DNA from: Burkholderiales bacterium
GTDB taxonomy: Bacteria > Pseudomonadota > Gammaproteobacteria > Burkholderiales > Usitatibacteraceae
Assembly (NCBI GenBank): GCA_017853245.1
Contig: JAFMJY010000017.1
Coordinates: 1-32,938 of the forward strand
DNA length: 32,938 nucleotides
Direction: 5' to 3'
The notes under the pieces are model-generated. The model was not told the origin of the DNA. It did no database searches and saw nothing but the letters and a program-made list of their open reading frames with translations. The position numbers and the translations under genes were made by a program. How positions within the stretch are numbered: the first letter of the stretch is position 1; every line of letters starts with the position of its first letter. Positions 10,364 to 19,018 of the stretch are shown here, one piece after another.

Positions 10364-11140
10364 ATGCTTGCCGTCCTTGGCGGCTCGGGCCTGACCGAGC
10401 TCGCGCCCCTGACCGTCACCCGCAAACAGATCGCCCGCACGCCCTATGGCGAGCCCTCCGGCCCGATCACCGTGGGCCGGCTGAACGGCGTGGAGGTGAT
10501 GTTCCTCGCCCGCCACGGCTACGGGCATACGCTCGCGCCCCATGAGGTCAACTACCGCGCCAACCTGTGGGCGCTCAAGGACAAGGGCGCGCGGCGGATC
10601 ATCTCCGTGTGCTCGGTGGGCGGCATTGACGCCCGCTTTGGCCCCGGCTCGATCGTGCTGCCCACGCAGCTCATCGACTACACGTGGGGGCGCAGCGCCA
10701 CCTTCTTCGAAGGCGCCGAGCAGGCAGTGGTCCACGTCGATTTCACGCACCCGTACTGCGCGCAGACGCGCCGCCTGATCCTTGACTCGGCCGTGGAGGC
10801 TGGCGTGCCCGTGGTGGAGGGGGCGACCTATGCCGCCACCCAAGGCCCGCGCCTGGAAACGGCGGCGGAGGTCGACCGCCTCGAGCGCGATGGCGCGCAC
10901 CTCATCGGCATGACGGGAATGCCGGAGGCGGTGCTCGCTCGCGAGCTCGAGCTTCCCTATGCCGCCATCGCTGTCGTGGTGAACGCCGCGGCCGGGCGCG
11001 GTGAGAGCGCCGGCGGCATCTCCCAGGAAGCCATGGGCCCGATCCTGCGCGAGTCGATGCAGCGCGTCATTCGCATTCTCGAGTGCGTGGCGCCGCGCGC
11101 GGCGCGCGCCAACCCTTCCCCGAAAGGAGCCACCCCTTGA
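10364..11140 (+). CDS. Purine nucleoside phosphorylase of the MTAP/MTIP family, probably S-methyl-5'-thioinosine phosphorylase
   Basis: A 258-residue trimeric-type phosphorylase that splits a purine nucleoside with phosphate. LAVLGGSGL at the start, the phosphate-binding RHGYGHTLAPHEVNYRAN and the central IGMTGMPEAVLARELEL are family hallmarks. In the base-binding stretch VVVNAAAGRGES an Asn stands where methylthioadenosine phosphorylases have Asp. By family knowledge this favours a 6-oxopurine, so methylthioinosine is the most likely substrate, giving hypoxanthine and methylthioribose-1-phosphate. Its position 2 bases after a hypoxanthine phosphoribosyltransferase agrees. The ATG at 10364 gives the family N-terminus; earlier in-frame starts lie in the previous gene. 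The last 15 residues are Pro/Ala-rich and probably disordered. Confidence 0.85.
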   Translation: MLAVLGGSGLTELAPLTVTRKQIARTPYGEPSGPITVGRLNGVEVMFLARHGYGHTLAPHEVNYRANLWALKDKGARRIISVCSVGGIDARFGPGSIVLPTQLIDYTWGRSATFFEGAEQAVVHVDFTHPYCAQTRRLILDSAVEAGVPVVEGATYAATQGPRLETAAEVDRLERDGAHLIGMTGMPEAVLARELELPYAAIAVVVNAAAGRGESAGGISQEAMGPILRESMQRVIRILECVAPRAARANPSPKGATP

Positions 11141-11490
11141 GCGATCCGATCCGAGACAACGACAAGCGCCTCGCGCACGTCCTCTACATCCTGCATGCGC
11201 TGGCGCCATTCACCGCCTGGCTGCTGGCGCTTTTTGCGATCGTGCTCGGGATGGCGCGTCGCGACGAGGTGCGCGGCACCTACCTCGAGTCCCACTTCTC
11301 GTGGCTCGCGCGCACGTTCTGGTGGGGCCTGCTGTGGATCGTGCTGTGCTTCGTGCTCACGTGGCTGATGATCCTCACGATCCTGCTTGTCTGGCTCGCG
11401 TGGCTTCCCTACACCGTGCTGTTCGTTTGGTACCTCTACCGCGTGATTCGCGGCTGGCTGAAGCTGAACGACGGGGTGCCAGTGCGCTGA
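11137..11490 (+). CDS. Small polytopic membrane protein, DUF4870/Tic20-like
   Basis: A 117-residue protein of unknown function. It starts at a TTG overlapping the mtnP-type stop by 4 bases, with GGAG 7 bases before it, and opens SDPIRDNDKRLAHVLYILHA. Three hydrophobic segments (about residues 14-38, 59-80 and 80-105) are separated by a conserved-looking polar loop, RRDEVRGTYLESHFSWLART, that resembles the DUF4870 family of small bacterial membrane proteins. No catalytic motif is visible. It is the last gene of the smc run, and its stop is 12 bases from the convergent glnD stop. Identity of the fold family is moderately sure, function is not known. Confidence 0.72.
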   Translation: MSDPIRDNDKRLAHVLYILHALAPFTAWLLALFAIVLGMARRDEVRGTYLESHFSWLARTFWWGLLWIVLCFVLTWLMILTILLVWLAWLPYTVLFVWYLYRVIRGWLKLNDGVPVR

Positions 11491-11502
11491 GCGGCGCCCG
11501 GC

Positions 11503-14100
11503 TCAGGCGGAGAGCTCTCGCTCCAGGTCGTCCGCCAGCGCTCGGCGGCCCTCGTCGGAGTCCAGCAGCGCCCCGGTCAACTCGAAGGTGTCCTCGGCTC
11601 GCGCGCCCAGCGTGGTGACGCGGGCGTCGACCAGGTTCAACCCGTGCCGCAGGAAGACCTGCGCGGTACGCGACAGGAGCCCCGGCCGATCCGCGCAGCT
11701 CACGAACACCTGCCAGCCGTTGTTGCGCCGGCGTGGCCGGATCGACACCTGGGGGGCGATCGGGAAATGCTTCACCCAGCGGGAGACGCGCCCGGAGGCT
11801 GCCGCGGAGTGGGTTGAGCCCTGGGCCAGCTGCGCGCGCAGCCCGCGCTCGACACCCTCGATCAGGTCGCGGGGGGATTCCAGCCCTCGGGCCTGCGCCA
11901 GCACCTGGAAGGTGTCGAGCGCGTATCCATGGGTGGTGGTGTAGACCTTCGCCTCCGCGACGCTGAATTGCTGGCGGTCGAGGAAGCCGGTGATCGACGC
12001 AAAGAGGCCGGGCTGGTCTGGCGCGTAGACCAGCACCTGCAGGCCTTCGCCCACGGGAGACAGGCGAGCTCGCACGACGGGCTCCTCCGGCTCCGGGCGC
12101 TCCCAGAGCGCGCGCGCATGCCAGGCGATTTCCCGGGCGCCGAAGCGCTGGAAATAATCGTCGTCGAACCGCGCCCACAGCGCCTCGTGGCGCCCGGGGC
12201 CGGGCACGTACTGCTCGAATTCGCCGAGCGCCTCGGCCTTTTTCGCCTCGATCGAGCGCTGGGCGAAGTCGGCGTTGCCACGCAGGATGTCGCGCGCCGC
12301 GAGGAAGAGGTCCTCGAGGAGCTGGGCCTTCCACGCATTCCACACCTTGGGGCTGGTGCCCCGGATGTCGGCCACCGTGAGCAGGTAGAGCGCGGTGAGG
12401 GAGCGCTCGTCGCCCGCTCGCGCGGCGAACTCCGAGACCACTTCGGGGTCGCCGATGTCCTGCTTCTGGGCCGTGGCTGACATCACCAGGTGGCTCTCCA
12501 CCAGCCATTGCACCAGTCGGGTGTCCGCTCGGCTGAGGCCGTGGGCCCGGCAGAAGCGCCCGGCGTCGACGGCTCCCCGCTCCGAGTGGTCGCCGCCGCG
12601 GCCCTTGGCGATGTCGTGAAACAACGCGGCGATGTAGAGGATCTCCGGCGCGTCGAAGGCCTGCATGAGGCGGGAGCAGAACGGGTGCTCGTGGCTGAAC
12701 TTGGCCAGCCGCAACCGGCGCAGGTTGCGGATCACCATCAGGATGTGCTCGTCCACGGTGTAGACGTGGAAGAGGTCGTGCTGCATCTGGCCGGTGACGC
12801 GGCCAAACGCGGGCAGGTAGCGGCCCAGCACGCCGTAGCGGCTCATCCGGCGCAGCGTCCAGGTGAGCCGGTCGCTGCGCAGGATCGCCAGGAAGCGCGC
12901 GCGGTTTTCGGGGCTGGCGTGAAAGCTTCGCCCCAGCGTGGGCAGCGCCTGCGCGAGCGCGCGCATCGCGCGGGGCGAGAGGTTCTCCAGGTCGCGTCGC
13001 CTCTGCAGGTGCAGGAAGGCGTCGAGAATCCGTTCCGGGGCGCGGCGGAAAAGATGTTCGTCGAACACGTCGAGCGTGAAGCCCACGGCCTGGAAGTCGT
13101 GGTCGATGGGCTCGGCCCTGTGGGCCGCGTCCGACAGCAGGCGCCCGCGGAGGGTGGCGAGCGCCATCTGGTTGAAGCGCCAGATCGATTTGGCAGCCCG
13201 GTAGTAGTGGCGCATCAGCAGGTCGGAGGCTGCGAGCGAGCGCGTGCCCTCAATGCCGAGTTGGTGTGCGATCTCGATCTGGTGGTCGAACACCAGCCGG
13301 TCCTCACGCCGCCCGGCGACGAGGTGCAGCCGCAGGCGCAGGTCCTGCAGCACGCGCTGGGCGCGCGCGACCGACCGTGCGTCATCCGGCGTGATGACGG
13401 CGCTCGCAGCGAGGGCGCCCCAGCTCTCGCCAAGCCCCGCCGCCCGGGCGACCCACAGCACCGTTTGCAGGTCCCGCAGGCCGCCTGGGCTTTCCTTGAT
13501 GTTGGGCTCGAGGTTGTAGGCCGCTTCCTGGAAGCGCTCGTGCCGGCGCTGCTGCTCCTCCGCCTTCGCGGTGAAGAAGGCCTTGGGGTCGCGCCGCCGC
13601 TCCAGCTGGCGGGCCAGCTCGGCTGCGAGACGGGCGTTGCCCGCAACCCGCCGCAGCTCCAGCAGGCTGGTGTCGACCGTGATGTCCTTGGCCGCTTCCT
13701 CGACGCACTCGCTCACGGAGCGCACGCTTGTCCCAGGCTCGATGCCGCAGTCCCAGAGCATGCCAACGAACGCCTCGGTCCCCGGGTCGGGCGAGTCGCC
13801 TTCTCGCCTCAGGATCAGCAGATCGACGTCGGAGTGGGGAAAGAGCGCGCCGCGCCCGTAGCCGCCGACGGCCACGAGCGCGCTGCCGCGCGAGCCGATG
13901 GCGGCCGACCACAACTTCGCGAGGATGGCGTCGACGGCGGCGGAGTAGGCGGCGAGGCAGCGACGCGCGTCGGGGCGGGCGAGATAGTCGGCAGCGATCG
14001 ATTCCCGTTGGGCTCGCAGCCAGCGCTTGGCCTCGGCGGGATTGCGCCCCGCCTCGTCTGGCGGCATCGGGCGGCGGGGCCGCCGGACCGCAGCAGCCAC
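11503..14100 (-). CDS. glnD: Bifunctional uridylyltransferase/uridylyl-removing enzyme GlnD
   Basis: GlnD senses glutamine and adds or removes UMP on PII proteins, setting glutamine synthetase activity and nitrogen control. The 865-residue protein carries the nucleotidyltransferase motif VGGYGRGALFPHSDVDLLIL at residues 78-97 with the metal-binding DVD. The central HD hydrolase site FHDIAKGRGGDHSERG is near residue 495. Two C-terminal ACT domains follow, at about 675-750 (VLVYAPDQPGLFASITGFLD) and 785-860 (VFVSCADRPGLLSRTAQVFL), which bind glutamine. Length and order match the family. The start used is a GTG 4 bases after the map stop; an ATG 11 codons later is an alternative. It is translationally linked to map. 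Confidence 0.97.
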   Translation of the reverse strand: MAAAVRRPRRPMPPDEAGRNPAEAKRWLRAQRESIAADYLARPDARRCLAAYSAAVDAILAKLWSAAIGSRGSALVAVGGYGRGALFPHSDVDLLILRREGDSPDPGTEAFVGMLWDCGIEPGTSVRSVSECVEEAAKDITVDTSLLELRRVAGNARLAAELARQLERRRDPKAFFTAKAEEQQRRHERFQEAAYNLEPNIKESPGGLRDLQTVLWVARAAGLGESWGALAASAVITPDDARSVARAQRVLQDLRLRLHLVAGRREDRLVFDHQIEIAHQLGIEGTRSLAASDLLMRHYYRAAKSIWRFNQMALATLRGRLLSDAAHRAEPIDHDFQAVGFTLDVFDEHLFRRAPERILDAFLHLQRRRDLENLSPRAMRALAQALPTLGRSFHASPENRARFLAILRSDRLTWTLRRMSRYGVLGRYLPAFGRVTGQMQHDLFHVYTVDEHILMVIRNLRRLRLAKFSHEHPFCSRLMQAFDAPEILYIAALFHDIAKGRGGDHSERGAVDAGRFCRAHGLSRADTRLVQWLVESHLVMSATAQKQDIGDPEVVSEFAARAGDERSLTALYLLTVADIRGTSPKVWNAWKAQLLEDLFLAARDILRGNADFAQRSIEAKKAEALGEFEQYVPGPGRHEALWARFDDDYFQRFGAREIAWHARALWERPEPEEPVVRARLSPVGEGLQVLVYAPDQPGLFASITGFLDRQQFSVAEAKVYTTTHGYALDTFQVLAQARGLESPRDLIEGVERGLRAQLAQGSTHSAAASGRVSRWVKHFPIAPQVSIRPRRRNNGWQVFVSCADRPGLLSRTAQVFLRHGLNLVDARVTTLGARAEDTFELTGALLDSDEGRRALADDLERELSA

Positions 14101-14104
14101 GGGG

Positions 14105-14935
14105 TCAGGAGACGGTGGCGGCAGGCGTGGCGGGCGCGGCCACGAACGCCGGTGGCGGCGGGCTGCCTGCAGACACGGTGAGGACCTCGAAGCCTTGCTC
14201 GGTCACCAGGACGGTGTGCTCCCACTGCGCGGAGAGCGAGTGGTCGGCGGTGACGATGGTCCAGCCATCCGCAAGGGCCCGGATGTCGCGGCGCCCCGCG
14301 TTCACCATCGGCTCCACCGTGAAGGTCATGCCAGGCTCGAGCGCGAGGCCCTGGCGGGGCTGGCCGTAATGCAGGATTTGCGGCTCCTCGTGAAAGCGGC
14401 GGCCGATGCCATGGCCGCAGAACTCCCGCACGATGCTGAAGCCGCGGCTCTCGGCGTGGCGCTGCACCGCGTGGCCGATGTCGCCCAGGCGCGCGCCGGC
14501 GCGCACCTGCTGGATCCCTTTCCACATGGCTTCGTAGGCCGTCTCGCACAGGCGTCGCGCCTGGATGGAGCCCTCGCCGACGATGAACATGCGGCTGGTG
14601 TCGCCGTGCCAGCCGTCCTTGATGACGGTGATGTCGACGTTGACGATGTCGCCGTCCTTGAGCACCCGGTCGCCGGGGATGCCATGGCAGACCTGGTGGT
14701 TCACGGAAGTGCAGATCGACTTGGGGTACGGCTTGTGGCCGGGCGGGGCGTAATTGAGGGGCGCGGGAATCGTGCCTTGCACGCCCACCATGAAATCGTG
14801 GCAGAGCCTGTCCAGCCCGCCCGTGGTCACACCGGGCTTCACGTGCGGGGCGATGAAGTCGAGCACCTCGGCCGCCAGCCGGCCGGCCAGGCGCATGGAC
14901 TCGATTTCCGACGGGGTCTTGGGGTGGATGGCCAC
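14105..14935 (-). CDS. map: Methionine aminopeptidase, type I
   Basis: Removes the initiator methionine from nascent proteins. The 276-residue protein has all five metal ligands in order: Asp in NVDITVIKDGW, Asp in HGDTSRMF, His in GHGIGRRFHEEP, Glu in TFTVEPMVNAG and Glu in QWEHTVLVTEQG. The substrate-site histidine is in SVNHQVCHGIP. The first 250 residues are the usual type I enzyme; the final 20 or so are a Pro/Ala/Val-rich tail (SPPPPAFVAAPATPAATV) beyond the common end. It diverges from rpsB and precedes glnD, the standard arrangement. A TATAAT box lies 36 bases upstream. Confidence 0.97.
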   Translation of the reverse strand: MAIHPKTPSEIESMRLAGRLAAEVLDFIAPHVKPGVTTGGLDRLCHDFMVGVQGTIPAPLNYAPPGHKPYPKSICTSVNHQVCHGIPGDRVLKDGDIVNVDITVIKDGWHGDTSRMFIVGEGSIQARRLCETAYEAMWKGIQQVRAGARLGDIGHAVQRHAESRGFSIVREFCGHGIGRRFHEEPQILHYGQPRQGLALEPGMTFTVEPMVNAGRRDIRALADGWTIVTADHSLSAQWEHTVLVTEQGFEVLTVSAGSPPPPAFVAAPATPAATVS

Positions 14936-14970
14936 GGGGCGGCGGCGGGCACGGGCGCGTTGGGAGCGGA

Positions 14971-14976
14971 ATTATA
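14971..14976 (-). promoter_or_regulatory. Predicted -10 box of map-glnD
   Basis: On the minus strand 14976 to 14971 is a perfect TATAAT, giving a start near 14964 and a leader of about 29 bases. The hexamer at the expected -35 distance (GCGGTG) is a poor match. The rpsB promoter points the other way from 15016, so the two do not overlap. Confidence 0.6.
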
Positions 14977-15015
14977 GCGGCAGGCCCCGTGGCCACCGCC
15001 GGGAGAGGGAAGCTT

Positions 15016-15044
15016 TTGAAAGCAGAGGCTTTTTCGGCTAGAAT
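15016..15044 (+). promoter_or_regulatory. Strong predicted promoter of the rpsB cluster
   Basis: TTGAAA (15016-15021) and TAGAAT (15039-15044) are 17 bases apart, close to sigma-70 consensus in both boxes. Transcription would start near 15051, leaving a leader of about 117 bases before rpsB. This is the best promoter in the window and fits a ribosomal-protein operon. Confidence 0.8.
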
Positions 15045-15074
15045 CGCGGGCTGCCTTGGACCGGTTCCCCGTGA

Positions 15075-15137
15075 GCCGCCGAGGCAAATTCGCACCCCTG
15101 CCCGCAGCACAAGGTCCCGGTCGTCCGGGTTCGGCGG
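15075..15137 (+). promoter_or_regulatory. Structured rpsB leader, candidate autoregulatory site
   Basis: CCGCCGA (15076-15082) can pair with TCGGCGG (15131-15137), closing a domain that contains an internal hairpin CCCGG-TCGT-CCGGG (15116-15129). The Shine-Dalgarno AGGGAG (15157-15162) lies just downstream. In gammaproteobacteria S2 represses its own operon through the rpsB leader; whether this fold does the same is inference. Confidence 0.4.
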
Positions 15138-15167
15138 GGGGAGGCCAACCTTGAACAGGGAGTCACC

Positions 15168-15920
15168 ATGTCCGTCACCATGCGCCAGATGCTGGAGGCC
15201 GGTGTGCATTTCGGCCACCAAACGCGCTACTGGAACCCGAAGATGTCGCCGTTCATCTTCGGTGCCCGCAACAAGATTCACATCATCAACCTCGAGAAGT
15301 CGCTTCCGATGTACCAGGAAGCGCTCAAGTTTGTCCGCACCCTCACGGCCAACAAGGGCACCGTGCTCTTCGTGGGCACCAAGCGCCAGGCGCGCGAGAT
15401 CGTGAAGGAAGAGGCGCAGCGTGCCGGCGCCCCGTACGTCGACTACCGCTGGCTCGGCGGCATGCTCACCAACTTCAAGACGGTGAAGCAGTCGATCAAG
15501 CGGCTGAATGAAATGGACCAGATGATCGTCGACGGCGCCGTCGAGCGGCTCACCAAGAAGGAAGCCCTCAACTTTTCCCGTGAGCGCGAGAAGCTCGAGC
15601 GCTCGATCGGCGGCATCAAGGATATGGGCGGCATCCCGGATGCCCTGTTCGTCATCGACGTGGGCTTCCACAAGATCGCCGTCACCGAGGCGCGCACGCT
15701 GGGCGTTCCCATCGTGGGCGTGGTCGACACCAACAACTCGCTCGACGGCATCGATTACGTGATCCCGGGCAACGACGATTCCACCCGCGCCATTCGCCTG
15801 TATGCGCGTGGGATCGCGGATGCGATCCTCGAGGGCCGCAGCCAGGTCATCACCGAAATGGTCGCCCCGGCCACCGAGGAATTCGTCGAGGTGAGCGAGG
15901 GCGAGGAAGCCAAGGGCTAG
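15168..15920 (+). CDS. rpsB: 30S ribosomal protein S2
   Basis: S2 is a late-assembling small-subunit protein that helps bind S1. The 250-residue sequence starts [20 protein letters not shown] and contains the S2 signatures [20 protein letters not shown] and [21 protein letters not shown]-type PTNNSPD variant. It ends in an acidic tail ([14 protein letters not shown]). The ATG at 15168 has AGGGAG 5 bases upstream. It heads the translation and envelope cluster, followed by tsf after an 88-base spacer with a hairpin. Confidence 0.99.
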   Translation: MSVTMRQMLEAGVHFGHQTRYWNPKMSPFIFGARNKIHIINLEKSLPMYQEALKFVRTLTANKGTVLFVGTKRQAREIVKEEAQRAGAPYVDYRWLGGMLTNFKTVKQSIKRLNEMDQMIVDGAVERLTKKEALNFSREREKLERSIGGIKDMGGIPDALFVIDVGFHKIAVTEARTLGVPIVGVVDTNNSLDGIDYVIPGNDDSTRAIRLYARGIADAILEGRSQVITEMVAPATEEFVEVSEGEEAKG

Positions 15921-15959
15921 CCCGCGCGCTGCACCAGCGCGGCCTTCATCAACGCGAAC

Positions 15960-15976
15960 GGGGGCGCTCCGCCCCC
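15960..15976 (+). terminator. GC-rich hairpin between rpsB and tsf, partial terminator or processing site
   Basis: GGGGGCG (15960-15966) and CGCCCCC (15970-15976) form a perfect 7-bp stem with a three-base CTC loop, followed by only TT. Without a T run it should at most terminate partly, which would lower tsf relative to rpsB. It sits 32 bases before the tsf ATG. Confidence 0.55.
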
Positions 15977-16008
15977 TTGCGCATCGACACGCAACCGGAG
16001 TTGAGGAA

Positions 16009-16887
16009 ATGGCGGAAATCACCGCAACCATGGTCAGGGACCTGCGCGAGCTCACCGGGCTCGGCATGATGGAATGCAAGAAGGCGCTCGAGGAAGCTGC
16101 GGGCGACATGAAAAAGGCTGAAGAGCTGCTGCGCATCAAGAGCGGCGCCAAGGCCTCGAAGGCGGCCTCGCGGGTTGCCGCCGAGGGCGCCATCGGCACC
16201 TACCTCTCGGGTGATGGCAAGCTCGCCGCCATGGTGGAAGTCAACTGCGAGACCGACTTCGTCGCCCGAAACCCCGACTTCGCCGCCTTTGCCGCCGGCG
16301 TCGCCAAGCTCGTGGCCGAGGCCAACCCGGCGGACGTCGCCGCGGTCTCGTCGATGAAGCTCGGCGCCCAGACGGTTGAGGAGGCTCGCCAGACGCTGGT
16401 GCAGAAGATCGGCGAGAACATCACCGTGCGCCGGTTCGAGCGCATCCAGAGCGCCGCGCGCTGCGTGCAATACCTCCACGGCGTGAAGATCGGGGTCACG
16501 GTCGAAGTCGACGGGCCCGAGGCGGTGGGCAAGGACATCGCCATGCACATTGCCTTTGCCCAACCCCGATTCCTGTCGAAGGCGGATGTCGCCCCCGAGG
16601 TGATCGCCGCCGAGCGCACCATCATCGAGGCGCGCGCGAAGGAGTCCGGCAAGCCCGCCGATATCGTCGCCAAGATGGTCGATGGTGGCGTCAACAAGTT
16701 CCTGGGCGAGATCACGCTGCTCGGCCAGCCCTTCGTCAAGGACGACAAGCAGACGGTCGAGAAGATGCTCGCTGCGGCCAAGGCGAAGGTCGTTTCCTAC
16801 CGCTTCCTGGTCGTGGGCGAAGGCATCGAGAAGAAGCAGGCTGATTTCGCCGCCGAAGTCGCGGCAATGTCCAAGACCGCAGCCTGA
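16009..16887 (+). CDS. tsf: Translation elongation factor Ts
   Basis: EF-Ts exchanges GDP for GTP on EF-Tu. The 292-residue protein begins with the UBA-like domain ([20 protein letters not shown], then KKALEEA) that contacts EF-Tu. The core carries the catalytic TDFVARN loop ([17 protein letters not shown]), followed by the dimer region and the C-terminal module with [18 protein letters not shown]. Length and motif order are normal for Proteobacteria. A GGAG and a GAGG precede the ATG. pyrH follows after 18 bases. Confidence 0.99.
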   Translation: MAEITATMVRDLRELTGLGMMECKKALEEAAGDMKKAEELLRIKSGAKASKAASRVAAEGAIGTYLSGDGKLAAMVEVNCETDFVARNPDFAAFAAGVAKLVAEANPADVAAVSSMKLGAQTVEEARQTLVQKIGENITVRRFERIQSAARCVQYLHGVKIGVTVEVDGPEAVGKDIAMHIAFAQPRFLSKADVAPEVIAAERTIIEARAKESGKPADIVAKMVDGGVNKFLGEITLLGQPFVKDDKQTVEKMLAAAKAKVVSYRFLVVGEGIEKKQADFAAEVAAMSKTAA

Positions 16888-16905
16888 GGTCGCGAGGCGC
16901 CCGGC

Positions 16906-17619
16906 ATGGAGCCCAGGTACTCGCGCATCCTCCTCAAGCTCTCCGGCGAGGCGCTGATGGGCGACGACGCCTTCGGCATCAACCGGAGCGTGGTGGAGCG
17001 CATCGTCGCGCAAGTGAAGGAGGTTGTTGAAGCCGGCGTGCAGGTGGGCGTGGTGATCGGCGGCGGCAACATCTTCCGCGGCGTGTCGCTCGGCGCGGCG
17101 GGCATGGACCGCGCGACCGCCGATTACATGGGCATGCTTGCCACGGTCATCAACGCCCTGGCGCTGCAGGACGCCATGAAGCGCGCCGGCGTCCAGGCGC
17201 GGGTCCAGTCGGCCCTGAACATCGAGCCGGTCTGCGAGCCCTACATCCGCGGCAAGGCAATTCGCCACCTGGAAGAGGGCAAGGTCGTGATCTTTGCCGC
17301 CGGCACGGGCAACCCCTTCTTCACCACCGACACCGCAGCTGCCCTTCGCGGGCGGGAGATCGAGGCCCAGGTGGTTCTGAAGGGCACCAAGGTCGACGGT
17401 GTGTACAGCAGCGACCCGGTGAAGGACGCCGCCGCCACCCGGTACGAGCAGCTTTCCTTCGACGAGGCCATCGTCAAGAACCTCAAGGTGATGGACGCCA
17501 CGGCGCTCGCGCTCTGCCGCGACCAGCAGCTGCCGATCATCGTATTCTCGATCTTCAAGGACGGCGCCCTGAAGCGCGTCGTCATGGGCGAGCCGGAAGG
17601 CACGCTCGTGCAAAATTGA
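16906..17619 (+). CDS. pyrH: Uridylate kinase (UMP kinase)
   Basis: PyrH phosphorylates UMP to UDP, the step that feeds all pyrimidine nucleotides and is usually inhibited by UTP and activated by GTP. The 237-residue amino-acid-kinase fold shows [19 protein letters not shown] at the N-terminus, the glycine-rich [12 protein letters not shown], the UMP-site [19 protein letters not shown] and [19 protein letters not shown]. It is a normal-length bacterial enzyme. It is placed between tsf and frr (15-base gap), as in most Proteobacteria. Confidence 0.99.
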   Translation: MEPRYSRILLKLSGEALMGDDAFGINRSVVERIVAQVKEVVEAGVQVGVVIGGGNIFRGVSLGAAGMDRATADYMGMLATVINALALQDAMKRAGVQARVQSALNIEPVCEPYIRGKAIRHLEEGKVVIFAAGTGNPFFTTDTAAALRGREIEAQVVLKGTKVDGVYSSDPVKDAAATRYEQLSFDEAIVKNLKVMDATALALCRDQQLPIIVFSIFKDGALKRVVMGEPEGTLVQN

Positions 17620-17634
17620 CCGGGAGAAACTGCC

Positions 17635-18201
17635 ATGCCCACCACGCCGGCCGACATTCGCAAGCAAGCCTCCGACAAGATGGCGAAGTCCCTCGAGACG
17701 CTCAAGTCCAACCTGGGGAAGGTTAGGACGGGGCGGGCGCACGCGGGCCTTCTCGACCACCTTCGTGTGGACTACTACGGCACGCCGACCCCGATCAACC
17801 AGGTGGCCAACGTCACCCTGGCGGACGCCCGCACCATCGGCGTCCAGCCTTATGAAAAGAAGATGGTCACGGTGATCGAGAAGGCCATCCGGGACTCTGA
17901 CCTCGGCGTGAACCCGGCCACCTCTGGCGACATGATCCGCGTGCCGATGCCCATGCTCACCGAGGAGCGCCGCAAGGAGCTCGTCAAGGTCGTGCGGGGT
18001 GAGTCGGAGGACGCCAAGGTCGCCATTCGCAACGTCCGACGCGATGCCAACACGGCCTTGAAGGAGCTCGCGAAGAAGCAGGATCTCCCGGAGGACGACG
18101 AGAAGCGCGCCCAGGACGAGATCCAGAAGCTCACGGACAAGGCGGTGGCGGACATCGACAAGATGCTCGCCGAAAAGGAGAAGGAACTCCTGGCGGTCTA
18201 G
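17635..18201 (+). CDS. frr: Ribosome recycling factor
   Basis: RRF, with EF-G, splits post-termination ribosomes. The 188-residue protein has the conserved helix start [20 protein letters not shown], then [21 protein letters not shown]-type residues, and the C-terminal helix with [17 protein letters not shown]. Its length is within a few residues of the E. coli protein. It follows pyrH with GGGAGAAA ahead of the ATG, and uppS begins 33 bases later. Confidence 0.99.
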   Translation: MPTTPADIRKQASDKMAKSLETLKSNLGKVRTGRAHAGLLDHLRVDYYGTPTPINQVANVTLADARTIGVQPYEKKMVTVIEKAIRDSDLGVNPATSGDMIRVPMPMLTEERRKELVKVVRGESEDAKVAIRNVRRDANTALKELAKKQDLPEDDEKRAQDEIQKLTDKAVADIDKMLAEKEKELLAV

Positions 18202-18234
18202 GGCGCGAGCCCAGGGCCCCGCGAGCCCGTCGCC

Positions 18235-19002
18235 ATGGCCGAGTTCGAAAGCAGCACGCTCGCCATTCCCGCCACGGGTGCCGTTCCCCGGCACATCGCG
18301 ATCATCATGGACGGCAACGGCCGTTGGGCGCGATCCCGCTTCCTGCCGCGCGTGGCCGGCCATCGCAAGGGCCTCGAGGCGGTTCGCGAGACGGTCAGGG
18401 CCTGTGGCGAGCGGGGTGTGAAGCACCTCACGCTCTTTGCGTTTTCCAGCGAGAACTGGCGCCGCCCCGCTGAGGAAGTGAGCTTCCTCATGCAGCTCTT
18501 CCTGCGCTCCCTCGAGCAGGAGGTGGGCCGGCTGAACGACAATAGCATCCGGTTCCGAGTCATCGGCGACCTGTCCGCCTTCGACCCGGCAATCGTCGAG
18601 CATGTGGCGAGAGCTGAGGCCCTGACCGCAAAGAACGACCGGCTGGTGCTGACGGTGGCAGCCAACTACGGCGGCCGCTGGGACATCCTGCAGGCTGCCA
18701 ACCGCTGCGCGCGCGAGCACCCGGGCGAGGAAGTCACCGAGGAGCTGCTTTCGCGCTACCTGTGCCTGCGGGACGCGCCGGAGCCGGACCTCTTCATCCG
18801 CACCGGCGGCGAGGAGCGCATTTCCAACTTCCTCATCTGGCAGCTCGCTTACACGGAGCTCTACTTCACCGAGGTGCCGTGGCCCGACTTCGGGGCGAAG
18901 CAGCTCGACGAGGCGATCGCGTCCTATCAACAGCGGGAGCGCCGCTTCGGCCGCACCAGCGAGCAGCTCGCGGCGTCCCGCCTGCAACCCGACGTGGCCT
19001 GA
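18235..19002 (+). CDS. uppS: Undecaprenyl diphosphate synthase (isoprenyl transferase)
   Basis: This cis-prenyltransferase condenses isopentenyl diphosphate onto farnesyl diphosphate to give the C55 carrier used in peptidoglycan and O-antigen synthesis. [13 protein letters not shown] contains the catalytic aspartate, D26, at the same position as in the E. coli enzyme. [27 protein letters not shown] and, near the end, [21 protein letters not shown] bind substrate and magnesium. The length of 255 residues is typical. It is followed after 16 bases by cdsA, starting the envelope part of the cluster. Confidence 0.98.
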   Translation: MAEFESSTLAIPATGAVPRHIAIIMDGNGRWARSRFLPRVAGHRKGLEAVRETVRACGERGVKHLTLFAFSSENWRRPAEEVSFLMQLFLRSLEQEVGRLNDNSIRFRVIGDLSAFDPAIVEHVARAEALTAKNDRLVLTVAANYGGRWDILQAANRCAREHPGEEVTEELLSRYLCLRDAPEPDLFIRTGGEERISNFLIWQLAYTELYFTEVPWPDFGAKQLDEAIASYQQRERRFGRTSEQLAASRLQPDVA

Positions 19003-19018
19003 GGGCGGGCGCGCGAAC

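Noticed and set aside
11488-11505. TGAGC/GCTCA inverted repeat between the small membrane protein and glnD as a terminator
   Set aside because: The pairing is mainly two convergent TGA stop codons plus two bases, only 5 bp, with no T run.
12490-14181. A 563-codon plus-strand frame opposite glnD
   Set aside because: It is the antisense shadow of the NT and HD domains of GlnD and has no domain of its own.
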